Shown: positions 26,205-37,400, numbered from the stretch's first letter. The stretch: DNA of 64,000 bases from Desulfotruncus arcticus DSM 17038 (GCF_900113335.1 NZ_FOOX01000011.1:1-64000); one strand, 5' to 3'. A program made the numbers and translations. Notes: generated by a model from the letters alone, not told the origin.

Positions 26205-27131
26205 TTAATTCTCTCCCGGTGCGCCGGGGTCGTATAAGAACCAGGCGCCAGATTGCAGCGGAGGCAAGCCAAGTTTGACTCTGGCCAGGGTTTCCCACCA
26301 GGTACGCTGGGGGGCCAGCTCAATTACCTCGGGCGTACCCTTGATTCCAGCCAGCTCAGCTGCCAGACCAATGGCGTCGTAATAGTTGCCCAGCACATCA
26401 ATCAAACCATTATCCAGCGCCTGCTTACCGGTGAAAACCCGCCCGTCCGCCAATTTCCTGACTTCGTCAGGGTCCATGTGCCGTCCTTCAGATACAGTGG
26501 CGATGAACTGTTCATACATTTCGTCAACCATGCCTTGAAATATATCTTGCTCTTCACCGGTGATATCACGATTTGGCGAGCCCATATCTTTATGCTTGCC
26601 GCTTTTAAATACCCTATTTTCCACGCCCAGCTTCTGATATAGCCCCTGCAGGTCGTTGGTGGTCATAATCACACCGATGCTGCCGGTGATAGTGCCCGGG
26701 TTGGCCACTATTTTATCGCACCGGGAAGCTATCCAGTATCCCCCCGAAGCAGCGACGTCTCCCATTGATGCTACAACCTTTTTGCCTGACTGGCGCAGCC
26801 TGTCCACTTCCAGCGCAATTTCCTGCGAGGCGCCCGTGGTGCCACCGGGGGTGTTAAGTCTCAACAGGACCACTTTAATGGCCGGATCGGCGGCAGCCCT
26901 GCGCAGTTGTTCCATTATTGTTTCCGACCCCACTGCAGATTCAAAAAGCCCCGCGGCATCCACCCCTCCGGCGATAGTGCCGTTGACGCGGATCACTCCC
27001 ACGGCGCCCCCGGCGGTATTTTTACCGTATGTACTTGTCCCGCCGCCTTGATAAAGGGCAGCAACGACTAAAGAAATAAGCACAAGTCCTATTATTGTCC
27101 CGGCGATAACTTTTCGCTTCAAGCTATTCAC
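26205..27131 (-). CDS. sppA: Signal peptide peptidase SppA
   Basis: 308 residues, the short (36-kDa) form. One N-terminal transmembrane helix (about 8-28) leads into a crotonase-like serine protease. The catalytic Ser is in SMGDVAASGGYWIAS and the general-base Lys in FKSGKHKDMGSPNR. LRLNTPGGTTGAS is the oxyanion-side loop. It degrades cleaved signal peptides in the membrane. The ribosome site (AAAGG) is weak. Confidence 0.95.
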   Translation of the reverse strand: MNSLKRKVIAGTIIGLVLISLVVAALYQGGGTSTYGKNTAGGAVGVIRVNGTIAGGVDAAGLFESAVGSETIMEQLRRAAADPAIKVVLLRLNTPGGTTGASQEIALEVDRLRQSGKKVVASMGDVAASGGYWIASRCDKIVANPGTITGSIGVIMTTNDLQGLYQKLGVENRVFKSGKHKDMGSPNRDITGEEQDIFQGMVDEMYEQFIATVSEGRHMDPDEVRKLADGRVFTGKQALDNGLIDVLGNYYDAIGLAAELAGIKGTPEVIELAPQRTWWETLARVKLGLPPLQSGAWFLYDPGAPGEN

Positions 27132-27166
27132 AACCTTTAAGGGAATTTTTTTATGGAGAATTAGTT

Positions 27167-27195
27167 AAAGAAAAAGCCTTGGTCTGACCAAAGCT
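27167..27195 (-). terminator. Rho-independent terminator of pyrG
   Basis: On the minus strand AGCTTTGGTC and GACCAAGGCT pair and are followed by TTTTTCTTT. It separates pyrG from sppA. Confidence 0.8.
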
Positions 27196-27219
27196 GCTAA
27201 AAATTTTTGTAATCTTATA

Positions 27220-28902
<1,683 letters not shown>

Positions 28903-28943
28903 TCATGGAACAGGCCGCTTTTTGGCGGTTACATTATGGTGGT

Positions 28944-29102
28944 CTATCCAAAATATTTGTTAACTGCAACATAGCCCAGAAACAGCCCGACAATGCCCAT
29001 GACACCGGCCAAAGTGGGGGGGGCTGGGATCGGGAGTTTGAACTTGGCAAATACTGCGCCGATTAAAAATCCGGCCAGGGTGGTTACAATTATTTCACGC
29101 AT
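28944..29102 (-). CDS. XapX-domain small membrane protein
   Basis: A 52-residue protein: MREIIVTTLAGFLIGAVFAK, then KLPIPAPPTLAGVMGIVGLF and a short tail. The (L/F)xLPIPAPPTLAGxxGI(V/I)G segment is the XapX signature. Two membrane helices flank the proline-rich loop. Function is unknown in the family. An AGGAGAGG site stands four bases before the ATG. It lies 11 bases downstream of argS, so it is probably co-transcribed with it. Confidence 0.88.
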   Translation of the reverse strand: MREIIVTTLAGFLIGAVFAKFKLPIPAPPTLAGVMGIVGLFLGYVAVNKYFG

Positions 29103-29113
29103 GAAACCTCTCC

Positions 29114-30799
29114 TTACATTTTCTCGGGTGCGCTTACACCCAGCAGCCCCAGTCCGTTCTTCAACACCACCCGGGTGGCTTCCACCAACAGCAGGCGGGC
29201 ATTGCTCAAATCAACATCATCGGTTATCACCCTGTGCACGTTATAAAAGCTGTGCAACAGCCCCGCCATTTCGTGAACGTACCGGGCAATACGGTGTGGG
29301 GCCAGCTGCCGCGCCGCCATGGCCACCTCTTCCGGATAATCCGCCAGCCGCCGGGCCAGCGCCAGTTCGGCTTCCTCTTGCAGCAGCTTCAGGTCCACCC
29401 CGTCGGCCGGGGGAATACTCCTGCCCTGTTCCGCCAGCTGCCTGAAAATGCTGCATATACGTGCATGGGCGTATTGAACATAATAAACCGGGTTGTCATT
29501 GGACTGGGATCTGGCCAGGTCCAGATCGAAATCCAGGTGACTGTCCGCGCTGCGCATAATAAAAAAGTACCGCGCCGCGTCCAAGCCAACCTCATCCACC
29601 AGTTCTTCCAGGGTTACGAACTGACCGGTGCGCTTGGACATGCGCACAATCTCTCCGCCGCTGAACAGTCTGACCAATTGCATCAGAATTACGTGCAGGG
29701 CCTCCGGGTTATAGCCCAGCGCCTCCATGGCCCCCTTCATTCTGGGCACATGGCCGTGATGGTCCGCGCCCCAGATATTGATCACCCAGTCGAACCCTCG
29801 TTCAAATTTATTCATGTGATAGGCTATGTCGGCGGCAAAATAAGTGGGAATCCCGTTCTTCCGGACCAGCACCTCATCTTTTTCCACGCCAAAGGCGCTG
29901 GCCTTAAACCACAGGGCGCCGTCTTTTTCATAAATATGGCCTCTCTCCCTGAGGCGGTTTACCGCTTCTTCCACCTTGCCGCTGCTGTGCAATGATTGTT
30001 CGGAAAACCAGACATCGTAATGCACCCCAAAATCGGCCAGGCCTTTTTTAATGGCACTGATTTTTTCTTTAAGAGCATATTCGACCAGGGTATCCAGTCT
30101 TTTGGCACAATCTGCGTCGAGCAAACCGTCACCGTGTTCTTCAATAAAACGTCGCACCGTGTCAATGATATCCTGCCCGTGGTAACCGCTTTCCGGGACT
30201 TCGGCTTCCCTGCCCAGCAATTGGAAGAAACGGGCTTCCAGGGTAAGGGCGAAATTCTCAATCTGGTTGCCGGCATCATTAATATAATATTCTCTGGTAA
30301 CCTGCCATCCGGCAGTATCCAGAATGGAAGCGATGCTGTCGCCCAGGGCCGCGCCCCTGGCGTTGCCCATGTGCAGCAGGCCGGTGGGGTTGGCGCTGAC
30401 AAACTCAACCTGCACCTTGCGGCCTTTTCCCGCCTCCACCCGGCCATAAGCAGACTGCCTGGCCACCGCCTCCGGCAGCGCCTCCAGCACCCAGCGCGGG
30501 TCCAGGTGAAAATTAATAAATCCGGGGCCGGCCACTTCTGTCCGCTCCAGCCACTGCACCGAGCGGGGCAGGTTTTCCAACAGGATTTCAGCAATTTTTC
30601 GCGGTGACATCCGGGCCTGCTTGGGCAGCAGCATGGCCAGATTGCTGGCAAAATCTCCGTGATCCCTCTCCCGGGGCACCTCGACCACGTATTCCGGCAA
30701 TTCCACCGGTGGCAGTTGGCCTGCCTCGACAGCAGCCGCAGCAGCACCGGCCAGTGCTTGTCTTAAACTATTGCGCATTTTGTCTACTACGCCGATCAT
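29114..30799 (-). CDS. argS: Arginyl-tRNA synthetase
   Basis: 561 residues, class I. The HIGH motif appears as [13 protein letters not shown] near 130 and the KMSKS loop as [13 protein letters not shown] near 390. An Add-1 N-terminal domain and a C-terminal DALR anticodon-binding domain ([15 protein letters not shown] onward) are present. It charges tRNA-Arg. The start has a GGGAGG site nine bases upstream. In the Bacillus map argS also lies near pyrG. Confidence 0.96.
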   Translation of the reverse strand: MIGVVDKMRNSLRQALAGAAAAAVEAGQLPPVELPEYVVEVPRERDHGDFASNLAMLLPKQARMSPRKIAEILLENLPRSVQWLERTEVAGPGFINFHLDPRWVLEALPEAVARQSAYGRVEAGKGRKVQVEFVSANPTGLLHMGNARGAALGDSIASILDTAGWQVTREYYINDAGNQIENFALTLEARFFQLLGREAEVPESGYHGQDIIDTVRRFIEEHGDGLLDADCAKRLDTLVEYALKEKISAIKKGLADFGVHYDVWFSEQSLHSSGKVEEAVNRLRERGHIYEKDGALWFKASAFGVEKDEVLVRKNGIPTYFAADIAYHMNKFERGFDWVINIWGADHHGHVPRMKGAMEALGYNPEALHVILMQLVRLFSGGEIVRMSKRTGQFVTLEELVDEVGLDAARYFFIMRSADSHLDFDLDLARSQSNDNPVYYVQYAHARICSIFRQLAEQGRSIPPADGVDLKLLQEEAELALARRLADYPEEVAMAARQLAPHRIARYVHEMAGLLHSFYNVHRVITDDVDLSNARLLLVEATRVVLKNGLGLLGVSAPEKM

Positions 30800-30831
30800 G
30801 ATAACGGTCCTCCCAGTATCTTATCTTAGTG

Positions 30832-30940
30832 TTCAGGAGTCAGTAGTCAGAATAAAGATGATAAACCGTTCTCTCATTCTGACTCCCGGCTTCTGAGTAC
30901 TTATAAAGTATTGGTTATTATAGGTATTCAGAATTCAGGA
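30832..30940. repeat. Heptamer hairpin repeat upstream of argS
   Basis: CAGGAGTCAGTAGTCAGAAT and ATTCTGACTCCCGGCTTCTG pair around a GATAAACCGTT loop; a second TATTCAGAATTCAGGA piece follows at 30924. The adjoining 30951-30975 carries CATGCCGCTACGCGGCA, also seen at 33489. The rest of 30941-31056 shows no gene. Confidence 0.8.
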
Positions 30941-31056
30941 ATCCATGCCGCTACGCGGCACCAACAAAGGATAAAAAGATGTAAGGGCGGACGACCCTAA
31001 ATGGTTTTAACTTCCGCACCTACATATTATATCCCTTTTTAGTCATGAAAAAATAA

Positions 31057-31086
31057 TAAAAAGAAAAACTGCCCTAAGGCAGTTTT
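31057..31086 (-). terminator. Terminator after iorB
   Basis: AAAACTGCC TTAG GGCAGTTTT followed by TCTTTTTATT on the minus strand, eight bases beyond the iorB stop. It marks the end of the arylpyruvate gene block. Confidence 0.88.
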
Positions 31087-31094
31087 AGTTAATT

Positions 31095-31676
31095 TTAGGA
31101 CCGCGAGTTATACCCGGCGGTGAAGGCGGCGTTGTTAATTTCCAGAAATTTGGGCGGGACTGTGGCAGCCAGGGCTTCCCTCCAGATTTCTTCTTTAATC
31201 GGCAATTCCCTGGCCATTGCTCCCAGCAGGACCACATTGGCTGCTTTGGCGTTTCCGCACTGAATAGCCTGCTGCAGCGCATCCAAAACCAAAACGTCAT
31301 TTACTTTGCCTTTGATTTGTTCGATGATATCGGCGGGATATTCCGCCGCCCCTGCCAGAACCGGCACGGGGTAAATCTTCTGGTTGTTGATAATTACTAT
31401 TCCGCCCGGCTTCAGGTAGGAAAGCCAGCGCAACGCTTCCAGCTGCTCAAAGGCCAGGATTACATCAGCTTCACCCTCCGAAATCAACGGTGAATGGACT
31501 TTTTCCCCCAGGCGGACCTGGGTGACCACACTGCCGCCCCGCTGGGCCATACCATGAATTTCAGACATTTTAACATCATAGCCGACGGCACGGGCTGCCG
31601 CAGCCAGCACCTTGCTGGCCAGGATGGTTCCCTGTCCGCCAACTCCAACCATAAATATATCAACCGGTTTAAGCAT
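31095..31676 (-). CDS. iorB: Indolepyruvate:ferredoxin oxidoreductase, beta subunit
   Basis: About 193 residues: the gamma-type 2-oxoacid oxidoreductase domain (VDIFMVGVGGQGTILASKVLA at the N-terminus, MSEIHGMAQRGGSVVTQVR). With IorA it oxidatively decarboxylates aryl pyruvates to aryl-acetyl-CoA and reduces ferredoxin. The ATG at 31676 lies eight bases past AAAGGTGG and overlaps the iorA stop by eight bases. It is the last gene of the block and is followed by a strong terminator. Confidence 0.93.
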   Translation of the reverse strand: MLKPVDIFMVGVGGQGTILASKVLAAAARAVGYDVKMSEIHGMAQRGGSVVTQVRLGEKVHSPLISEGEADVILAFEQLEALRWLSYLKPGGIVIINNQKIYPVPVLAGAAEYPADIIEQIKGKVNDVLVLDALQQAIQCGNAKAANVVLLGAMARELPIKEEIWREALAATVPPKFLEINNAAFTAGYNSRS

Positions 31677-33426
31677 CGGCATTCCCACCTTTCATCGCCC
31701 CGGTTTTGCATACCTGGACGCACAGGTTGCACCCGACGCACAGGTTGGGGTCCACCGCAGACTTTTTGTCGGTAACTGAAATGGCCGGGCAGCTCAGTCT
31801 CAGGCAGGTTTTACAGCCGTTGCATTTTTCCCGGTCCACTGTAACGGCGGGCTTGGTCTCCCGCTTCAGCAGCGCACAGGGCCGCCTGGCGATAATAACC
31901 GACGGGCCGGAAGCGGCCACTTCGGCTTGAACGACTTCTTTTAATTTAGACATATCCAGAGGGTCAACCACTTCCACCCTTGGCACACCCAGGGACTTGC
32001 AGAGCATGGTCAGGTCCACCTGTGGAGCTTCCCGGCCTTTAAGGGTACGCCCGGTGGCGGGGTGGTCCTGGTGGCCGGTCATAGCAGTGGTGCGGTTATC
32101 CAAAATAATCACCGTAGTATCGCTGCCATTGTAAACTGTGTTTAAAAGTCCTGTAATCCCGGAATGCAAAAAGGTGGAATCTCCGATCACTGCCACGGTT
32201 TTACCCTTAAGGCCGGGGATAGCCCTGTCGATGCCGTGAGACATGCCAATACTGGCGCCCATGCATACGCAGCTGTCGATGCCTTCCAGGGGGGGGAGAC
32301 CGCCCAGGGTATAGCAGCCGATATCGCCGGTTACGGTCAGCTTAAGTTGGCGCAAGGTGTAGAATACGCCGCGATGCGGGCAGCCGGGACACAATACCGG
32401 CGGACGGGGGGAAGCGGCGGGCAGCCCCTCAACCGGGTTTTCCGCCGCCGGCTGCGCGGGCAATACGCCTGCTTCGATAAATTTGCGCCTTACCAAACCC
32501 TGGCTGAATTCACCGGTATCGGGGAAGAGTTCTTTGCCGGTAGCCTTAATGCCCAGCATGCGAATTTGTTCTTCCAGGAAGGGCTCAAGTTCTTCAACCA
32601 CATACAAAGTCTCAACACCGGAGGCAAATTGTTTGATCAGTTCCGCCGGCAGCGGATTGGTCAGGCCCAGTTTCAGCACCGAGGCGTCCGGCAGCACTTC
32701 CCGGACAAACTGGTAGCTGATGCCGCTGGTAATAATGCCAATTTTGTTACTGCCCCTGACGATAAAGTTTACAGGGGCACTTTCACTGTATGCGGTTAGT
32801 TTGGCCAGTCTTTCCGCCAGGCTGACCCTGCGCAAGCGTCCGAAAGCGGGCACCATCAGGTTCTTTTTGACATCCCTGGCATACTGTTTGATTTCCCTGG
32901 CTCCCGGTTCGCCCAGTTCAACCATGCTCTGGGAGTGGGCCACCCGGGTGGTTGTGCGCAGCATGACCGGAATATCAAATTTTTCGCTGATTTCCAAAGC
33001 CAGCCCCACCATGTCCTTGGCCTCCTGGCTGTCAGCAGGCTCCAACATGGCTATTTTGGCAAACCTGGCATAATAGCGGTTGTCCTGTTCGTTCTGGGAG
33101 CTGTGCATACCGGGATCGTCCGCCGACACCAGCACCAGCCCTCCGTTTACGCCGGTGTAGGCCGCTGTGAACAGTGGGTCGGCAGCTACGTTAACGCCAA
33201 CGTGTTTCATGGTAACCAGTGACCTGGCTCCGGCCATGGCGGCGCCGATGCCCACTTCCAGGGCCACCTTTTCGTTGGGGGCCCATTCACTGTAAACCTC
33301 ATCGTAACGGGAGAGGTTCTCCAGGATTTCGGTGCTGGGGGTGCCGGGATAACCGGCGGCAAGGGTAACGCCGTATTCATAAGCGCCCCTGGCGATGGCG
33401 GCATTGCCGGAAAGCAATTCCTTCAA
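31669..33426 (-). CDS. iorA: Indolepyruvate:ferredoxin oxidoreductase, alpha subunit
   Basis: About 585 residues. An N-terminal pyrimidine-binding domain (LLSGNAAIARGAYEYGVTLA) and a central TPP-binding domain (GDIGCYTLGGLPPLEG... GDSTFLHSGI) precede two [4Fe-4S] motifs: CNGCKTCLRLSCP and CVGCNLCVQVCKTGA. It oxidises transaminated aromatic amino acids and passes electrons to ferredoxin. The TTG at 33426 (MKELLSGNA) is six bases past GGAGGGA and gives the family's usual N-terminus. Confidence 0.95.
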   Translation of the reverse strand: MKELLSGNAAIARGAYEYGVTLAAGYPGTPSTEILENLSRYDEVYSEWAPNEKVALEVGIGAAMAGARSLVTMKHVGVNVAADPLFTAAYTGVNGGLVLVSADDPGMHSSQNEQDNRYYARFAKIAMLEPADSQEAKDMVGLALEISEKFDIPVMLRTTTRVAHSQSMVELGEPGAREIKQYARDVKKNLMVPAFGRLRRVSLAERLAKLTAYSESAPVNFIVRGSNKIGIITSGISYQFVREVLPDASVLKLGLTNPLPAELIKQFASGVETLYVVEELEPFLEEQIRMLGIKATGKELFPDTGEFSQGLVRRKFIEAGVLPAQPAAENPVEGLPAASPRPPVLCPGCPHRGVFYTLRQLKLTVTGDIGCYTLGGLPPLEGIDSCVCMGASIGMSHGIDRAIPGLKGKTVAVIGDSTFLHSGITGLLNTVYNGSDTTVIILDNRTTAMTGHQDHPATGRTLKGREAPQVDLTMLCKSLGVPRVEVVDPLDMSKLKEVVQAEVAASGPSVIIARRPCALLKRETKPAVTVDREKCNGCKTCLRLSCPAISVTDKKSAVDPNLCVGCNLCVQVCKTGAMKGGNADA

Positions 33427-33449
33427 GACTCTTCCCTCCAATTCTTAAA

Positions 33450-33611
33450 GAGTCAGAATTCAGGAGTCAGGAGTCAGAATTAAAACATCCATGCCGCTAA
33501 CGCGGCATCAACAAAGATGAAAATATGGCTTGCCTTTCGTTGCAATGTGCAATGCGGCGTGGCAATGCCGTTATCTTCTCCTGACTCCTGTCTCCTGACT
33601 ACTGACTCCTG
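33450..33611. repeat. Heptamer hairpin repeat between paaK and iorA
   Basis: CAGGAGTCAGGAGTCAGAAT on the left and four inverted heptamers (TCCTGACTCCTGTCTCCTGA and on) on the right, enclosing CATCCATGCCGCTAACGCGGCAT. It sits within what may be a single transcript. Confidence 0.85.
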
Positions 33612-33614
33612 ATT

Positions 33615-34916
33615 TCATTCTTTTGGGCGGTTGTCGATAACCCGTTTGATCTTGCCCTCGCTGCGGGTAAGTGAACGCGGTTCCAACAATCTCACTTTAC
33701 AGTTGATCGATAAAACATTGAATATTTTCTGCCGGATTTTACCTTCCAGGGCTTCCAGGTCCCGGAAGTGACCGGTAAACATCTCATCGGTAAGTTCCAC
33801 CTGAACCTCCATGAAATCAAGGTAGCCTTTTTTGTTTACTAAGATTTGATAGTGCGGTGACAGGCCGTCTATATTCATTAGTACAGTTTCAATCTGGGAC
33901 GGGAATACGTTAACCCCGGATATGATCAGCATATCATCGGTCCGGCCGCGTATTTTACGCATCCGGGCCAGGGTCCGGCCGCAGTCGCATCTTTTCTCGG
34001 TGATTACAGTTATATCTCTGGTACGGTAGCGCAGTATGGGGAGAGCCTCCTTGGTCAACGTGGTTATAACCAGCTCGCCCTCCTGCCCTGGCGGCAGCTG
34101 CTCACCCGTAACAGGGTCGATAACTTCCACCAGGAAATGATCCTCGTTAATGTGCTGTCCGGCCAAATGCAGGCATTCACCGGCCACGCCGGGCCCCATA
34201 ACTTCACTGAGCCCGTAGTTGTCAGTTGCCTTCATGTTCCAGGTGCGCTCCAACTCAGCCCGCATGCTTTCGGTCCAGGCCTCGGCACCGAACAGGCCGG
34301 TGCGAATGCCCAGGGATGCCGGGTTTAGTCCCAGCCCGCGGGCAGTATCGGCCAGGTGCAGGGCATACGAAGGGGTGCCGACCAGGGCGGTAGCCCCGAA
34401 ATCCTGCATCAGCATAATCTGCCGGGAAGTATTGCCCACAGAAGCAGGCACCAGCGTTACGCCTACTTTTTCCAGCCCGTAGTGCAGGCCGAAAGCGCCG
34501 GTAAAAAGGCCGTAGCCAAAGGTAATCTGCACCACATCCTCATCGGTAACCCCGGCCATAGTCACCACCCGGGCCACCAGGTCGGACCAGTTCTCCAGGT
34601 CCTGGCGGGAGTAACCCACCACGGTTGGCTTGCCGGTAGTGCCGGAGGAGGCGTGCAGCCTGACTATCTGCTTTTTGGGCAAGGCAAACAGCCCGTAGGG
34701 GTAGTTGTCACGCAGGGCGGTTTTATCGGTAAAGGGCAGCCTGGTTACATCAGCCAGCGACTGAACGTCCCCCGGCAGGACTCCGGCCTTGTCCATGGCC
34801 TGACGGTAAAACGGGACCCGCTCGTAAACCCGGGTCACCGTCTCTTTTAATCTCTTTAATTGCAGGGAGCGCAGTTCCTCCCTGTCCATGCATTCATGTT
34901 GAGGATCCCAAATCAT
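33615..34916 (-). CDS. paaK: Phenylacetate-CoA ligase
   Basis: 433 residues of the adenylate-forming PaaK family. The phosphate loop is HASSGTTGKPTVVGYSR near 92, followed by FGAEAWTESMR, YGLSEVMGPGVAGEC and the hinge region RYRTRDIT. It activates phenylacetate or related aryl acids with ATP and CoA. Next to iorAB and an aminotransferase it fits aromatic amino acid catabolism, either salvaging free aryl-acetate or entering an anaerobic phenylacetyl-CoA path. Heptamer repeats lie on both sides. Confidence 0.93.
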   Translation of the reverse strand: MIWDPQHECMDREELRSLQLKRLKETVTRVYERVPFYRQAMDKAGVLPGDVQSLADVTRLPFTDKTALRDNYPYGLFALPKKQIVRLHASSGTTGKPTVVGYSRQDLENWSDLVARVVTMAGVTDEDVVQITFGYGLFTGAFGLHYGLEKVGVTLVPASVGNTSRQIMLMQDFGATALVGTPSYALHLADTARGLGLNPASLGIRTGLFGAEAWTESMRAELERTWNMKATDNYGLSEVMGPGVAGECLHLAGQHINEDHFLVEVIDPVTGEQLPPGQEGELVITTLTKEALPILRYRTRDITVITEKRCDCGRTLARMRKIRGRTDDMLIISGVNVFPSQIETVLMNIDGLSPHYQILVNKKGYLDFMEVQVELTDEMFTGHFRDLEALEGKIRQKIFNVLSINCKVRLLEPRSLTRSEGKIKRVIDNRPKE

Positions 34917-34952
34917 AAGTTTTCCACTTCCTTGCTCTTGTAAACCTTAGGT

Positions 34953-35048
34953 ATTCAGAATTCAGGAGCCAGAAGTCAGAATATTAAAAGACAACAACCC
35001 AATCTCTTATCTTTTCTACTGACTCCTGACTACTAACTCCTGACTCCT
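34953..35048. repeat. Heptamer hairpin repeat, near-twin of 50628-50709
   Basis: Bases 34977-35017 are identical to 50652-50692 (41 bases, including the loop AAAAGACAACAACCCAATC). The arms differ in heptamer number. Confidence 0.9.
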
Positions 35049-35056
35049 TTTATATT

Positions 35057-36304
35057 TTATAAAGTTTGACAAATTCCTTCTTGTTGTATGGCTGATATTT
35101 GAGCCGGGGCGGATATTACCCGCGGACGCACCCCGCAGCGGCGAACAAACCTGGCCATCCGGCGGAATGCTTCACTCAAATCGTCAATGGAAGCGGCATA
35201 AGAAACCCTTGCAAACCCCTCACCGGAATTTCCAAACGCGTTGCCCGGGACAAGGGCCACTTGTTCCTCTTTAAGCAATTCTTCGGCAAATTGCTCTGAA
35301 TTTAAGCCGGTAACCGATATCTGGGGAAAGGCATAAAAAGCCCCGCCGGGTTCAAAACACGGCACGCCCATATCCTTAAAGGCCTGAACCACCAGGTGCC
35401 GCCTGCGGTTATAATGTTCGACCATGCGGCGCATGCCGGCTTTACCGTTTTTAAGGGCCTCCAGTGCTGCCATTTGCCCGGTGATCGGTGTGCACAGCAT
35501 GGAATACTGGTGAATTTTGGTCATGGCACCAATAAAATCGGGGTTGCCGGCGGCATAGCCAACCCGCCAGCCCGTCATAGCGTAGGCTTTGCTGAAACCG
35601 TTCAGCAGTATGGTGCGCTCCCTCATACCCGGAAATGAAGACATGCAGGTATGCTGACCGACATAAGTAAGCCGGTCGTAAATCTCATCGGAAATAACCA
35701 CCAGATCGTGCTCCATCGCAACTTCAGCAATCCTGGCCAGTTCCTCCCGTTCCATTACAGCGCCGGTGGGATTATTGGGATAACAAAGCAGCAGCGCCCT
35801 GGTATTGGAGGTTATGGCTTGCCGGACCTGGTCGGCGGAAATTTGGAAACCGTTTTCCAGGCTGGTAGGCAAAAACACCGGCCTGCCACCGGCCAGCGTG
35901 GTACAGGGCGCGTAAGATACATATGAAGGCTCGGGAATCAATACTTCGTCCCCGGGCTGCAAAAGGGTGCGCATAGCCAGATCCAGCGCCTCGCTTACAC
36001 CCACGGTAATTAGAATTTCATTACGGGGGTTGTATTGCACGTTGTAGGTGTTGTGCAGTTCCGCGGCAACAGCCTCCCGCAGTTCCAGCAGGCCCCAGTT
36101 GGAGGTATACATGGTATAGCCTTTTTCCAGGGAATAAATACATGCCTCCCGAATATGCCAGGGCGTGACGAAATCAGGCTCACCTACACCCAGTGAGATT
36201 ACTCCTTTCATTTCAGATACCAGGTCGAAGAATTTTCTGATACCCGAGGGCGGAATGTTTTGCACCACCGGATTAACTCTTTGCGCCCATTTACTCATCG
36301 TCAT
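35057..36304 (-). CDS. PLP aminotransferase, class I/II
   Basis: 415 residues, fold type I aminotransferase. The PLP Lys is in LNGFSKAYAMTGWRVGY near 245, with YPNNPTGAVM and the carboxylate-binding Arg in GFARVSYAAS. The closest named groups are the PatA/AlaT-like aspartate/aromatic transaminases; the substrate cannot be fixed from sequence. With iorAB and paaK downstream it probably makes aryl pyruvates. Its ATG overlaps the Lrp-type regulator stop (ATGA), so the pair is translated together under the T-box leader. Confidence 0.92.
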   Translation of the reverse strand: MTMSKWAQRVNPVVQNIPPSGIRKFFDLVSEMKGVISLGVGEPDFVTPWHIREACIYSLEKGYTMYTSNWGLLELREAVAAELHNTYNVQYNPRNEILITVGVSEALDLAMRTLLQPGDEVLIPEPSYVSYAPCTTLAGGRPVFLPTSLENGFQISADQVRQAITSNTRALLLCYPNNPTGAVMEREELARIAEVAMEHDLVVISDEIYDRLTYVGQHTCMSSFPGMRERTILLNGFSKAYAMTGWRVGYAAGNPDFIGAMTKIHQYSMLCTPITGQMAALEALKNGKAGMRRMVEHYNRRRHLVVQAFKDMGVPCFEPGGAFYAFPQISVTGLNSEQFAEELLKEEQVALVPGNAFGNSGEGFARVSYAASIDDLSEAFRRMARFVRRCGVRPRVISAPAQISAIQQEGICQTL

Positions 36305-36792
36305 GGTGATATCACCAGCCTCCTGTCTTCTTCACCATCTTCCAGGATTACCCCATCCTGTTTATAGGCTTTAAGCACAAAATGAGTGGTTGTGCTGACC
36401 ACTCCTTCTATGGTGGCCAACTTGGTCGAAACGAAATTGGAAACTTCCCTCATGCTGCGCCCTTCCAGAAAAACAGCCAGGTCATAAGTGCCGCTCATCA
36501 GACGCATGCTGCGAACCTCAGGGAACCGGTAAATGCGTTCCGCCACTGCATCGAAGCCAACATCCCGCTGAGGGGTGATGCGAACCTCGATCAGGGCGCT
36601 GACCTTTTCTTCCCCGACTTTCTCCCAGTTGACAAGCGTAATATACCTTAGTATAGCTTTTCTGCCTTCCAGTTCCCTGATGATACTTTTAACTTCTGAG
36701 GTATCAACATTAAGCATAACTGCTATTTCTTCAGCTGTTAGCTTGGCGTTATTCTCAAGCAGCTCCAGTATTTCCTTCGCTATATTGTCCAT
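36301..36792 (-). CDS. Lrp/AsnC-family transcriptional regulator
   Basis: 163 residues. An N-terminal winged helix (LLENNAKLTAEEIAVMLNVD, about 8-55) is followed by a RAM effector-binding domain (SALIEVRITPQ... VRSMRLMSGTYDLAVFLEG). It is likely an amino-acid-responsive regulator of its own operon. ATG at 36792 follows AAGGGGTGAT; the longer upstream frame is not supported. It is the first gene after the T-box terminator and overlaps the aminotransferase start by four bases. Confidence 0.92.
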   Translation of the reverse strand: MDNIAKEILELLENNAKLTAEEIAVMLNVDTSEVKSIIRELEGRKAILRYITLVNWEKVGEEKVSALIEVRITPQRDVGFDAVAERIYRFPEVRSMRLMSGTYDLAVFLEGRSMREVSNFVSTKLATIEGVVSTTTHFVLKAYKQDGVILEDGEEDRRLVISP

Positions 36793-36886
36793 ATAATCAC
36801 CCCTTTCAGAACACAACTTAGCAATATTTGTTTTAGAATTAATCAAATGTCAGCACTTGGGCGCCACCGGGGAAATCCAGTTTTAC

Positions 36887-37160
36887 AAATAAAAAACCCC
36901 GTCCTTAAAAAGGGACGAGGTAGATATTTTCTCGCGGTACCACCCTACTTGACCGGCCAAATACGGCACGGGCCTCTCGGATTCTTTAACGGCGACAAAC
37001 CGGCACGGCATACTTTCCAGTTCAGGATTTCAACCGGCAGCTCCGGGGCGGCACGGGAGCATCAAATCTGCCGGGCTTACACCATCCCCGGCTCGCTGGC
37101 TGATTTAACAGGACCCTTCTTCCCCATCTTGGCTTTTGCTTATGTTTGCTTATAAACGAA
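36887..37160 (-). promoter_or_regulatory. T-box riboswitch leader with terminator
   Basis: On the minus strand the T-box core GGGTGGTACCGCG (36933-36945) precedes a terminator (CCTCGTCCCTTTTTAAGGAC-GGGG, 36896-36920, then TTTTTTATTT). Upstream are a Stem I with its AG-bulge/distal-loop sequence AGCGAGCCGGGGATGGTGTA and several GC-rich stems. Uncharged tRNA would bind Stem I and the T-box bulge and prevent termination. It is placed before the Lrp/aminotransferase genes. The specifier codon could not be fixed by eye; the candidate loop reads GATTTGATGCTCCC. Confidence 0.93.
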
Positions 37161-37167
37161 TACGGTT

Positions 37168-37196
37168 ATTGTAGCATGGGGCACAAGGGGTGTCAA
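37168..37196 (-). promoter_or_regulatory. Strong SigA promoter of the T-box operon
   Basis: TTGACA (37191-37196) and TACAAT (37168-37173) are spaced 17 bases on the minus strand, immediately upstream of the T-box leader. Confidence 0.85.
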
Positions 37197-37400
37197 CAAT
37201 TAACCGGCAAATTGACAGTGGTATTTATTACACTATTATCCCCTTTTCTATCTGAAAAACTTTTTAAGTTACTTGTATCTGGCGCTCCGGTGGTTCCCTC
37301 CGTGCGCTGCGCAATTTCCCTTGTATTTAATGTAGTTACCTGTAGCATAACGCTTGCAACAAACAGCCTAACGTTACTTTACGCCCTTTCGGAGCCAATC

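Noticed and set aside
29234..30607. Long plus-strand frames and a 262-codon alternate minus frame over argS
   Set aside because: All overlap argS, which has complete class I synthetase motifs.
31669..33426. Pyruvate:ferredoxin oxidoreductase rather than IorA
   Set aside because: Domain order and the two-subunit split with C-terminal ferredoxin motifs match indolepyruvate oxidoreductase.
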